Shown piece after piece: positions 51,901 through 62,607 of a stretch of 64,000 bases of DNA (its first letter is position 1; each line of letters opens with the position of its first letter). Source of the DNA: Spirochaetota bacterium (lineage in GTDB: Bacteria; Spirochaetota; UBA4802; JAKQUI01). A model generated the notes under the pieces. The model made no database searches. It saw nothing but the letters and a program-made list of their open reading frames with translations, and was not told the DNA's origin. The position numbers and the translations under genes are program-made. Location: positions 184,893 to 248,892 of the forward strand of contig JAKQUI010000084.1 of the NCBI GenBank assembly GCA_029562645.1, read 5' to 3'.

Positions 51901-52723
51901 GCGCGCCTCCTTCGACGCGCTCAGGACCTCCCGGTTCATCAGCCATCACGAGGTGCGCATGCACCGGCGGGACGGCGCCGAGGTGCACCTGGACCAGAAC
52001 CTTGTGGGAATATTCGACCAGGCGGGCACGCTGTCCCTGGTGCTGGGATACTTTTACGACATCACCGCGCGCAAACACTACGAGGCCAAGCTGCGGCAGT
52101 CCCTCGAGGACAAGAACATGCTCATGCGCGAGCTGCAACATCGAGTAAAAAACAACCTCAATCTCGTCTCGGCGCTCCTGGGGTTGGAGATGGGCAACCT
52201 CGTCGACCAGGGCGCGCGCAACATATTCTCGAACATGCAAAACCGCATCGCCTCGATGGCGAAGCTCTACGAGCAGCTCCACGGCGCCGACAGCACTGAG
52301 CGCGTTTCAATGAAGGAGTACGTCGCGTCCGTGTCATTGTCGCTCTCCTCCGCGCTCACGGGCGGCATGCGCGGGATCCGCATTCGCGCAACGGCGGACG
52401 ACATCGTGCTGGACATGCGCCAGGCGGTGCCGCTGGGGATCATCATGAACGAGCTGGCGACCAACGCCATCAAACACGCCTATCCCTGGGACGCCCCGGG
52501 AGAGATTCGCATAACGCTCACCCGCGAAGACGGCCACGCCGCGCTCACGGTGGCCGACGACGGGCGGGGCCTCCCGCCGGGGTTTTCCATCGAAGACGCG
52601 AAGAGCATGGGGATGCAGCTCGTGGGCATCCTCGCGCGGCAGATCAGGGGGACCGTGACCGTGGAGAGCGGACCGGGAACCACGGTGCGGGTTTTGTTTC
52701 CGTTACCTCATCCGCTTCGATAG
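48953..52723 (+). CDS. Multi-PAS hybrid sensor kinase (REC, PAS x5-6, GAF-like, HisKA_2, HATPase)
   Basis: This 1256-aa soluble kinase has a receiver at 1-120 ('ISILLVDDEAIIALATQRVL', 'DLILMDVDLGDGMDG') and a coiled coil at ~125-165. PAS repeats follow ('ENTSDFIMRYDREGRHLFGN', 'LTLMYTHDLEGNFTDADDG', 'NWEFHLATGSVF' and others), with a GAF-like 'LDCLYGVADIIES' module at ~425-540. The HisKA_2 box is 'LMRELQHRVKNNLNLVSALL' and the ATPase 'GIIMNELATNAIKHAYP', 'VADDGRGLPPG'. A PAS at ~680-800 has visibly lower GC than the rest. The last residues 'LPHPLR' come from the tail that leads into repeat copy 4. No TM, so it senses internal cues. Confidence 0.9.
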   Translation: MSESNISILLVDDEAIIALATQRVLEDAGYAVITAHSGREAVAVATADDAAIDLILMDVDLGDGMDGTATAREILARHEVPVLFLSSHTEKEIVRRTEEISSYGYVVKNSGDVVLLASIKMALRLHAANRKLEHQSEELEAANEELNATIEELEQANEELQRSESDLMERERVLHESELLLDHTGEMARVGGWQLVPATLEVTWTRETYRIHEVPIGQRPSLEEAINFFHPDDRGRLSEAIARAIEHGEPYDMEMRFITAKGNRLWTRTRCIPEVEHGKTVLLRGIFQDITERKQNELAMRESEEHYRAIVENTSDFIMRYDREGRHLFGNRAALEVTGVTLDEYVGKTHREMGFPEDLCALWEEGIHAVFETAEPRAVNFDVALPGGTMSLELKLFPEFGADGSVASVIGVSRDMSEHVRTADALHERIKELDCLYGVADIIESPGAALEDVLRGIAALIPPALSRPEAYGARIVAGERDYASPGFTARTPLCAIDITEHGAPYGTIEVHGDAAHPLLPEETRLIEAVAERTSRMIERTIAEGRLRESDELIRALRDSRLTLMYTHDLEGNFTDADDGLLELLGYRREEIRSINFASLIGDEQLEKALRILQDLISTGRQSAPAEYLLHARDGREITIETIGFPIYRNGRLSAIIGIARDITEQKSMEEKLRSSEAKFRSLFENITIGVAIHEIVVDDNNNPIDFTWLDCNPAYENMTRLHRSEIVGKRGLDIIPSLEHTWISTYGRVALSGEPVMITDHSEYLDRYWEVYAFSPKLGFFAVAMKDITEHKRMEEELRASTDRLVRAEFASHSGNWEFHLATGSVFASEGARAVYGLWNENWTISEVQKVPLPEYRALLDEAMGSLMDGTRPYDVEFRIRRPSDGEVRDIHSIAEYDRERNVVFGVIRDVTEQKRAERAAAANEERYRMLFEHDLTGDFVFDVTRERIVDCNDAFVALLGFTDRAAVQNGAEGFHALDLPELRASFDALRTSRFISHHEVRMHRRDGAEVHLDQNLVGIFDQAGTLSLVLGYFYDITARKHYEAKLRQSLEDKNMLMRELQHRVKNNLNLVSALLGLEMGNLVDQGARNIFSNMQNRIASMAKLYEQLHGADSTERVSMKEYVASVSLSLSSALTGGMRGIRIRATADDIVLDMRQAVPLGIIMNELATNAIKHAYPWDAPGEIRITLTREDGHAALTVADDGRGLPPGFSIEDAKSMGMQLVGILARQIRGTVTVESGPGTTVRVLFPLPHPLR

Positions 52724-52734
52724 ACTCAACGTCC

Positions 52735-52844
52735 ACCTCACCCCCGGCCCCTCTCCCATAGGAGAGGGGGGAGCATCAGGCAATGAGCTCGTTCCCAAGG
52801 AGCCCTCTCCTACGGGAGAGGGCGGCCCGAAGGGCGGGTGAGGT
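52735..52844. repeat. Inverted palindromic repeat, copy 4
   Basis: ACCTCACCCCCGGCCCCTCTCCCATAGGAGAGGGG at left and CCCTCTCCTACGGGAGAGGGCGGCCC...GGGTGAGGT at right. It starts 12 bp past the stop of the 1256-aa kinase and could double as a terminator. Confidence 0.88.
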
Positions 52845-52853
52845 CTTTTTCAC

Positions 52854-52883
52854 TTGACGATACGCGAAGTGATGTGCTATATT
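52854..52883 (+). promoter_or_regulatory. Strong promoter of the CheB-CheR-PAS gene
   Basis: TTGACG (52854-52859), 18-bp spacer, TATATT (52878-52883), directly after repeat copy 4 and about 62 bp before the ATG. Confidence 0.6.
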
Positions 52884-52944
52884 TGTAACCACCTGCCCGC
52901 GAAACCATTTCCGGGTTAATGCAACGACCAAGTTGTTCCAAATC

Positions 52945-56253
<3,309 letters not shown>

Positions 56254-56287
56254 GCGCCATGCGAAGTTTTAATCCGTCGAGGGGCTA

Positions 56288-58771
56288 ATGGGAAATGATA
56301 ACGATCGCGCGGATCTGAGAAGGCGCGCCGAGGAGTCGTTGCGCGCCAGCCCGCCGGAGGCGCGACCCCGCACCCCCGGCGAAGCCGACCAGATGATTCA
56401 GGAGCTCCAGGTCCACCAGATAGAGCTGGAGATCCAGAACGATGAGCTGAGAAAGACCCAGGAAAACCTGGTGGCCTCGCGCGACAGGTTTTCCCGGCTG
56501 TTCAACAACGCGCCCGCCGGCTATCTCGTACTGGACGAGTCGGGGCTGATTGTGGAGGCCAACGAGACGTTTTGCCGCATGGCGGCCGTGCGGCGCGACC
56601 GGGCGCTGGGCCGCGGGATCGCCGATTTCATTGCCGGGGCCGACCGCCACGGCTTCCTTTCCCGCTATCGCGCCTTTTACAACAATCCATCGGGAAAAAC
56701 ACTCGAGGCCCAGCTTGCCTCCGGGGATTCGGTAGCCTGGGTGCGCATGGAGGGATCGCGTATTTCCGCGATCGACGCCGCGGACCCCGAGGCGCGCCAG
56801 CTCCTGTTATCCATGAGCGACATCACCCAGCAGAAGCGCGCCGAGGCCGCGCTCGCGGAACGCGAGAGATATCTTCAAAAAATCCTGCAGACCTCCGCCG
56901 ACGGCTTCTGGGTGCTGGACATGAACGGGCGCTTCACCGACGTGAACGACGCCTACTGCCGCATGTCCGGTTACGGCCGGGAGGAGTTTCTCGCGCTCGC
57001 CATCCACGACATCGATGCCATCGAGGGTCCGGAGGAGACCGCGAAGCGGATCGGTCGCATCATCGAAAAGGGAACCGACATCTTTGAAACGCGGCACCGA
57101 CGCAAGGACGGCAGCGCGTTCGACGTCGAAGTGTCCGTTGCGTACTGGGAGTCGGGGGGCGGCCAGTTCGTGTGCTTTTGCCGCGACATCACCGAGCGAA
57201 AGCGAAACGAGCTGCAGCTGCGCGAGCGCCTCAAAGAGATGCGCTGCCACTACGCCTTCTCCGACCTTCTTGACTCGCACCCGCCGATCGACGCGGACAT
57301 GCTCCGGCGCATCGCGGAGCTCATCCCGCCCGCCATGCTGCATCCGGAGATAGCCGCCGCGCGCATAACGGTGGACGGCATCGCGGCCGAATCGGGCGAC
57401 TGCCCCGATACGCCGTGGGTCATCGCCACCGACATCATGATACACGACCGGCGCGCGGGCGCGGTCACCGTGTGCTACCGCGAAGATAGCCCCTCCCCCA
57501 TCTCCGACTCGGCGCCATTCCTGCCGGAGGAGCGCCAGCTCATTGACGATATCGCCGAGCGCCTGGGACGGCACATCGAGAAGGTGCGCGCGGAGGAGGC
57601 GCTTCGACGACGGATTAACGAGAACGACGCCCTCCTCATGGCCTCGCGCGCGGTGCTGGAACAGCGCGATTTCACCGCAACGGCCCGAACTATTTTCGAT
57701 ATCGGCAAAAACATCACCGGGGCCACGGCGGGCTATGTCGCGCTCCTGTCCGCGACCGGCGAGGAGAACGAGGTCCTCTTCCTCGACGCGGGGGGCCGGC
57801 CCTGCACGGTGGACCCGTACCTGCCCATGCCCATCCGTGGTTTGCGCGCGGAGTCGTATCGGCACCGTAAAACAGTGTTCGACAACGACTTCCACAACAG
57901 CGAGTGGATGTCGTTCATGCCCGCGGGACACGTGCGGCTGGACAATGTGATGTTCGCGCCGCTGATCGTCGAGGGGACGGCGGTGGGCATCATTGGCCTG
58001 GCCAACAAGGACGGCGGCTTTACCGACGAGGACGCCCGGATCGCGACCGCCCTCGGGGACATCGCCGCCATCGCCCTCATGAACAGCCGGAACCTCGAAA
58101 AACTGAAGGCCTCCATCGGCGAACGCGACGTCCTCATGCGCGAGCTGCAGCATCGGGTGAAAAACAACATGAACATCATCACCTCGCTGCTCTCGCTGGA
58201 GATGCCCAACCTGGCCGACGAGAACGCGCGCCGCATCTTCAAAAACATGCAGGGCCGCATCGCCTCGATGGCGAAGCTTTACCAGCAGCTTTACAGCACC
58301 GGCAGCTACAGCCGGGTGTCAATGAACGACTACATGGACGCCATTACAGCATCCATAAACTCCTCACTGGGTGGCGGCGCCCGCGGCGTCCGGATCTCCG
58401 CGGCATCCGACGACATCACGCTAGAGATGAACCAGGCGGTCCCGCTGGGCCTGGTGATGACCGAGCTGGCGACCAACGCCCTCAAGTACGCCTACCCGCC
58501 CGACGCCCCCGGCGAGATTCGCATAACGCTTTCCCGCGCGGGCGACGCCGCCGTGCTCACGGTATCCGACGACGGGCCGGGCCTCCCGCCGGGGTTTAGC
58601 ATCCAAAACGCGAAGAGCATGGGCATGCAGCTGGTGGACATTCTCGCGCGCCAGATCAAGGGAACGGTGTCCGTAGAAAGCGGACCGGGAACCACGGTGC
58701 GGGTGACGTTTCCCACCTCATCCGCTTCGACAGGCTCAGCGCTCACCTCACCCCCGGCCCCTCTCCCATAG
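56288..58771 (+). CDS. PAS/GAF sensor kinase (HisKA_2)
   Basis: This is an 827-aa soluble kinase. A helical N-terminus ('ADQMIQELQVHQIELEIQND') precedes PAS domains (~65-190, ~195-315). The 'LKEMRCHYAFSDLLDSHPPI' GAF-like module and a true GAF (~455-605; 'FTATARTIFDIGKNITGATA') follow. The HisKA_2 box is 'LMRELQHRVKNNMNIITSLL', and the ATPase 'GLVMTELATNALKYAYP', 'VSDDGPGLPPG'. The kinase core is close to that of the 1256-aa protein, so the two derive from a duplication. The last ~12 codons and the TAG stop (58769-58771) lie inside repeat copy 5. Ribosome site GAGGGG before 56288. Confidence 0.9.
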   Translation: MGNDNDRADLRRRAEESLRASPPEARPRTPGEADQMIQELQVHQIELEIQNDELRKTQENLVASRDRFSRLFNNAPAGYLVLDESGLIVEANETFCRMAAVRRDRALGRGIADFIAGADRHGFLSRYRAFYNNPSGKTLEAQLASGDSVAWVRMEGSRISAIDAADPEARQLLLSMSDITQQKRAEAALAERERYLQKILQTSADGFWVLDMNGRFTDVNDAYCRMSGYGREEFLALAIHDIDAIEGPEETAKRIGRIIEKGTDIFETRHRRKDGSAFDVEVSVAYWESGGGQFVCFCRDITERKRNELQLRERLKEMRCHYAFSDLLDSHPPIDADMLRRIAELIPPAMLHPEIAAARITVDGIAAESGDCPDTPWVIATDIMIHDRRAGAVTVCYREDSPSPISDSAPFLPEERQLIDDIAERLGRHIEKVRAEEALRRRINENDALLMASRAVLEQRDFTATARTIFDIGKNITGATAGYVALLSATGEENEVLFLDAGGRPCTVDPYLPMPIRGLRAESYRHRKTVFDNDFHNSEWMSFMPAGHVRLDNVMFAPLIVEGTAVGIIGLANKDGGFTDEDARIATALGDIAAIALMNSRNLEKLKASIGERDVLMRELQHRVKNNMNIITSLLSLEMPNLADENARRIFKNMQGRIASMAKLYQQLYSTGSYSRVSMNDYMDAITASINSSLGGGARGVRISAASDDITLEMNQAVPLGLVMTELATNALKYAYPPDAPGEIRITLSRAGDAAVLTVSDDGPGLPPGFSIQNAKSMGMQLVDILARQIKGTVSVESGPGTTVRVTFPTSSASTGSALTSPPAPLP

Positions 58772-58879
58772 GAGAGGGGGGAGTATCCGGCAATTATCTT
58801 TTTCCCAAGGAGCCCTCTCCTACGGGAGAGGGCGCGGCGACGGTCCCCGTGCTCTGTCGAGGGGGAGCCGGGGTGAGGT
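58745..58879. repeat. Inverted palindromic repeat, copy 5 (longest)
   Basis: Left unit as in copy 4; the right unit carries a ~25-bp insertion (GACGGTCCCCGTGCTCTGTCGAG region) before GGGGTGAGGT. It holds the stop codon of the kinase gene in its first hairpin loop, and its last base is the first base of the DUF559 stop codon complement. Confidence 0.88.
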
Positions 58880-59268
58880 CACGACAGCCGCTCGAAAGAA
58901 ATCGATTCGTACAGCTCATCAAGCGCCCGGTCCACATCTGCATGCACGGCCTCATTCCGCAGGCGAACAATCCGTATACCCCGATGAGATAAAATCTTGT
59001 CACGGTGCGCATCATACGTCACCTGCTGCTCGTTGTCGTGCACTGATCCGTCAATCTCAACGCAAAGTTTCAATTCCTCGCAATAAAAATCGACAATACA
59101 TCCGTCGATTACCTGCTGACGACGAAACTTCAGGCTCTTGAATTTTCGATTGCGCACGCGACCCCAGAACACCTCTTCCGCCGCAGTCTGCTCCTTGCGC
59201 AGCTCACGCGCACGCTCAGTCTTTCTCCCGGCGCCCGATTGTCCTTTGATTATTCCGCTGTTTCCCAT
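58879..59268 (-). CDS. DUF559 / Vsr-like endonuclease-domain protein
   Basis: This 129-aa protein carries 'ELRKEQTAAEEVFWGRVRNR', 'FKSLKFRRQQVIDGCIVDFY', 'KLCVEIDGSVHDNEQ' and 'RDKILSHRGIRIVRLRNEAV', the DUF559 pattern of the PD-(D/E)xK / Vsr nuclease fold. The D...ExD acidic set is intact, so it may be an active nuclease. It is bracketed exactly by repeat copies 5 (touching the stop) and 6 (20 bp from the start), on the opposite strand to the kinase. The codons are less GC-rich than the neighbours. Its placement suggests a mobile cassette or a repeat-mobilising nuclease (inference). Confidence 0.85.
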   Translation of the reverse strand: MGNSGIIKGQSGAGRKTERARELRKEQTAAEEVFWGRVRNRKFKSLKFRRQQVIDGCIVDFYCEELKLCVEIDGSVHDNEQQVTYDAHRDKILSHRGIRIVRLRNEAVHADVDRALDELYESISFERLS

Positions 59269-59287
59269 AACGGGTTTACCTCATCTC

Positions 59288-59387
59288 ACCTCACCCCCAG
59301 CCCCTCTCCCATAGGAGAGGGGGGAGTGCAAGTAATCTCCTATGCTCCCCCTTCTCCTATGGGAGAAGGGGGTCGGGGGGATGAGGT
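59288..59387. repeat. Inverted palindromic repeat, copy 6
   Basis: ACCTCACCCCCAGCCCCTCTCCCATAGGAGAGGGG at left; CCCCCTTCTCCTATGGGAGAAGGGGG...GATGAGGT at right. The stop of the NarL-type regulator (59340-59342) and its last ~13 codons lie inside. Confidence 0.88.
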
Positions 59388-60044
59388 AACCCACTCTCGC
59401 GCGCGACGGGCAAGTTCGTGGGAGTTTTCGATGTCGAGTTTCTTGCGGATGTGCTCCCGGTGGGCCTCGACGGTCTTCACGCTGATGTTGAGCTTCTTCG
59501 CGATCTGCGCGGTCTTGAGCTCGCGGCCCATGAGCTGGAACACCTCGAGCTCGCGATCGGTGAGGCGCGCGATGGGATCGCCGGCGTTGCCGGGAGGCTC
59601 CTCGGCGATGCGTCCCAGGATGCGCGAGATCACCTCGTCGCTGAAGAACTTGTTCCCGTCCAGGACCTTGCGAATGGCCGAAATGAGCACCTCGGCCGGC
59701 CGGTCCTTCATCACATAGCCGTTCGCGCCGGCGCGCAACGCCCGCTCCGCGTACACCGACTCGTCATGCATGGAATACACGATCGCGGGCAAGCGCGGGT
59801 TCCGCGCACGGACGGCCTTGATGAGGTCGATCCCGCTGGAGCTCTTGAGCGAGATGTCCACCACCACCAGGTCGGGGGCGAGCGATTCGATCTTTTTCAT
59901 GGCGTCGTTGATGTCGCCCGCATCGCCGCATACGCGCAGATCGCCCTCCTGGTCTATCACCTGCGCCAGGCCCCGGCAGATCAGGGGATGATCGTCCACG
60001 ATGAGAATGCGTTTTGCCGTCCGTGCCGTTTCCGCTGTTTTCAT
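59340..60044 (-). CDS. NarL/LuxR-type response regulator
   Basis: This is a 234-aa regulator. The receiver has 'RILIVDDHPLICRGLAQVID', acceptor in 'DLVVVDISLKSSSG', 'AIVYSMHDES' and 'NGYVMKD'. The C-terminal helix-turn-helix reads 'LTDRELEVFQLMGRELKTAQ' and 'KLNISVKTVEAHREHIRKKL'. It should bind DNA when phosphorylated by the HisKA_3 kinase encoded 67 bp upstream. I chose the ATG at 60044 (MKTAE). The natural end was probably near 'LARRAREWV'; the following ~13 residues ('SSPRPPSPIGEGG') are translated repeat copy 6. Confidence 0.92.
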   Translation of the reverse strand: MKTAETARTAKRILIVDDHPLICRGLAQVIDQEGDLRVCGDAGDINDAMKKIESLAPDLVVVDISLKSSSGIDLIKAVRARNPRLPAIVYSMHDESVYAERALRAGANGYVMKDRPAEVLISAIRKVLDGNKFFSDEVISRILGRIAEEPPGNAGDPIARLTDRELEVFQLMGRELKTAQIAKKLNISVKTVEAHREHIRKKLDIENSHELARRAREWVTSSPRPPSPIGEGGA

Positions 60045-60111
60045 GCAATCGTCCGCTCTCTGTGTGTCCGTCGCAGGGGGGCCGCGCACCGCACGCTCCG
60101 GCCATGGAGCG

Positions 60112-62607
60112 TCACTCGATCGCCGAGAGCGGAAAGGTGCAGTGGACCGTCGCCCCGCCCGACTCGTTCCGGTAGAAGCGCGCCGTACCCGAGAGCGATT
60201 CCATGCGGTACTTCATGATGCGAAGACCGAGCCCCGTGGCGGCATCGAGCGTCTCCGGCGGCCCCGCGCCGTTGTCCTCGATAACAAGCGTACCGTTTTC
60301 GCCCTCCGATGTCAACCGAATTGCGATCCGCTTCGGATTCCCGTGCCTGATGGCGTTGTTCACCGCCTCGCGAACGATGAAGTACAGCTGCGCCGACGCG
60401 GTCTTGTCCGTGATCGAAAGGCCCGGGTCCATTTCGAACTCGCACTCGACGGAAAAGACCGTGCGCACGCCCTCGACGAAGTCCCGGACCGCGTAGACCA
60501 TGTCGTTTTCGACGAGCGTGGGCGGATAGAGCTCGCGCGAGAGGCCCCGCGTCCGGGAGATGACCTCGTAGACGTGCCGCACGACCTCCTCGGCGTCGCC
60601 CGCAAGCGGGTGCGCTGAGTCCTTGAGCCGCTTTGCGAGCGATGCGCCCAGGAAGGCGATCCCCGTGAGCTCCTGGCCGATGCCGTCGTGCAGGTCGCGC
60701 CCCAGACGCTCCTGTTCGATGTCGATGATGCGGATGATCTCGTTTTGCAGCCGCTTGCGCTCGGTGATGTCGCGGAACGCCGCGTGCACCACCGTCCGGC
60801 TCCCCAGGCGGATCCGCGTGGCGTACACCTCGACAATGAATGACGAACCCCCGCGCCGAACCAGCTCCCACTCGAACCGGAAGCTGCCCTCCTCCGCGAG
60901 CCGACGCGAAACCAGGTCGCCCTTCGCCTCCGAGAAGATGCCGTCGGGCTGGACCTCGGGCGAGCAGTCGTACAGGCTTTTACCGACCAAATCGCGCGCG
61001 CCGCCGTATTCGAGCAGCTGCGCCGCCGCGCCGTTGCAATCCACGACCGCGAACCGGTCCAGGAGCGCCTGCGCGTCGGAGGAGTCCTCGAAGAGGCATC
61101 GGAACTTCTCCTCGCTGGCGCGCAACTCCTGCTCCGCCCGAACGATGGTGGTGATGTCGTGCGCAAAGAGCGCGATATTGACCACGAAGCGATTCGCGTC
61201 AACGATGGGGTACAGCGTCACGTCGAAATGGCGATTGTCACGGCGCAGCATGAAATTGACCGGTCGGCCCGTCGCGACCACCGCCTCCACGCGCGAAACC
61301 GCGCCCCGCACGATCGGCCCCTGCGGGGCCTCCGGGACCGCGCGCTCGATGAGGACCGAGTAGTCGTCCCCGAAGTCGAGCCGGAAGGCGTCGTTCTCCA
61401 TGAGGGTCACGCCGTCCACGTCGAGGAGCGCGGCGCTGTCGGTAGTCGCGTTCAGAAGCGAAAACAGGATCCGCTGATTGTTCTGCAGCCGCTCCTCGGC
61501 CTGCTTGCGCTGGGTGATGTCGGTGAACATGGCGAAGGACCCGTGAAACGAGCCGTCGTCGCCCGCAAGCGCCGTGGCCGAAACAAGGCACCAGAGCGTC
61601 GATCCGTCGGCGCGGCGAAAGCGCTGCTCGTACCGGCCGCCCTCGCCGCGCGCGCGCCCCTCCATGCGTCGCTCATGTTCCGCCAGGTCCTCGGGAAACA
61701 TGAAATCGGTTACGCGTTTTCCCACGATATCCACCGCCGGGCGTCCCAGCATCTCGGCCATTTGCCGGTTCACGAACGTCGTCACTCGATCGCCGTCCAT
61801 GGACCACACGCCCTCCGCGGCGGTTTCCACGATGCGCCGGTATCGCTCCTCGCTCTTGCGTATCGCCTCCTGCGCGCGCCGCTCTATCGTTACGTCGCGC
61901 GCGAAGATGGCGATCTGCGCCGTGGCGCCCCGCTCGTCGCGGATCGGATAGATGTGGTGCTCGAGGAGCACGCCGCCGCGCTCGTCCTCGAAGGTCACCG
62001 CCATGCCCGTCGCAAGCGCGCGATCGAGATGGGGCTTTCGGGAGGCGGCAAGGTCCGGCGGAACCAAATCGAGGATGCTCCGGCCGATGGCCTCGTCGGC
62101 CCGCATCCCCACCGCCTGGGCCGCCACGATATTGAGGCCCAGAATCACGTAGTCCCGCCCGATGAGAAACGCCCGGTCCCGGCTCGCGTCAAGGAGCGCG
62201 CGGGCCGTGCGCTCGCTCTCGACCAGCCTGCGCTCCAGCGCATGCTTGTTGACTGCCGTGTCGATCGTCGAGAAGAGGTGCAGGCGCTCCACCGGCTTCA
62301 GGACATACCCGTAGGGCGCCGTATCGCGCGCCCGCGCGACGGTGCCCATGTCGGCGTTGGCGGTCATGTACACGACGGGCACGGCGAAGCGCTCCCGGAT
62401 CTCGCGCGCGGCCTCCACCCCGTCCATCGCCCCGGCCAGGACAATGTCCATGAGAATGAGGTCGGGCGCAAGCCGCCCGGCCAGGTCCACGGCCTCCTCG
62501 CCCCGGTCGGCGGTCCCCACCACCGCATACCCGAAACGCGTCAGCATCTCGCCGATGCCGCGCGCAACGACGAGCTCGTCCTCGACGATGAGAATGCGCG
62601 CGCTCAT
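60112..62607 (-). CDS. REC-multi-PAS sensor kinase with HisKA_3 (NarX-type core)
   Basis: This is an 831-aa kinase from the ATG at 62607. The receiver is 'ARILIVEDELVVARGIGEML', 'DLILMDIVLAGAMDG' and 'YVLKPV' (1-120). Four PAS-like domains follow (~130-255, ~260-380, ~390-505, ~510-630). The HisKA_3 box is 'LGRDLHDGIGQELTGIAFLG' and the ATPase 'FIVREAVNNAIRHGNP', 'EDNGAGPP', 'GLGLRIMKYR'. The core is that of kinases that work with NarL-type regulators, and such a gene lies next downstream. Its start overlaps the stop of the upstream kinase (ATGA), so the three genes form one unit. Confidence 0.92.
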   Translation of the reverse strand: MSARILIVEDELVVARGIGEMLTRFGYAVVGTADRGEEAVDLAGRLAPDLILMDIVLAGAMDGVEAAREIRERFAVPVVYMTANADMGTVARARDTAPYGYVLKPVERLHLFSTIDTAVNKHALERRLVESERTARALLDASRDRAFLIGRDYVILGLNIVAAQAVGMRADEAIGRSILDLVPPDLAASRKPHLDRALATGMAVTFEDERGGVLLEHHIYPIRDERGATAQIAIFARDVTIERRAQEAIRKSEERYRRIVETAAEGVWSMDGDRVTTFVNRQMAEMLGRPAVDIVGKRVTDFMFPEDLAEHERRMEGRARGEGGRYEQRFRRADGSTLWCLVSATALAGDDGSFHGSFAMFTDITQRKQAEERLQNNQRILFSLLNATTDSAALLDVDGVTLMENDAFRLDFGDDYSVLIERAVPEAPQGPIVRGAVSRVEAVVATGRPVNFMLRRDNRHFDVTLYPIVDANRFVVNIALFAHDITTIVRAEQELRASEEKFRCLFEDSSDAQALLDRFAVVDCNGAAAQLLEYGGARDLVGKSLYDCSPEVQPDGIFSEAKGDLVSRRLAEEGSFRFEWELVRRGGSSFIVEVYATRIRLGSRTVVHAAFRDITERKRLQNEIIRIIDIEQERLGRDLHDGIGQELTGIAFLGASLAKRLKDSAHPLAGDAEEVVRHVYEVISRTRGLSRELYPPTLVENDMVYAVRDFVEGVRTVFSVECEFEMDPGLSITDKTASAQLYFIVREAVNNAIRHGNPKRIAIRLTSEGENGTLVIEDNGAGPPETLDAATGLGLRIMKYRMESLSGTARFYRNESGGATVHCTFPLSAIE

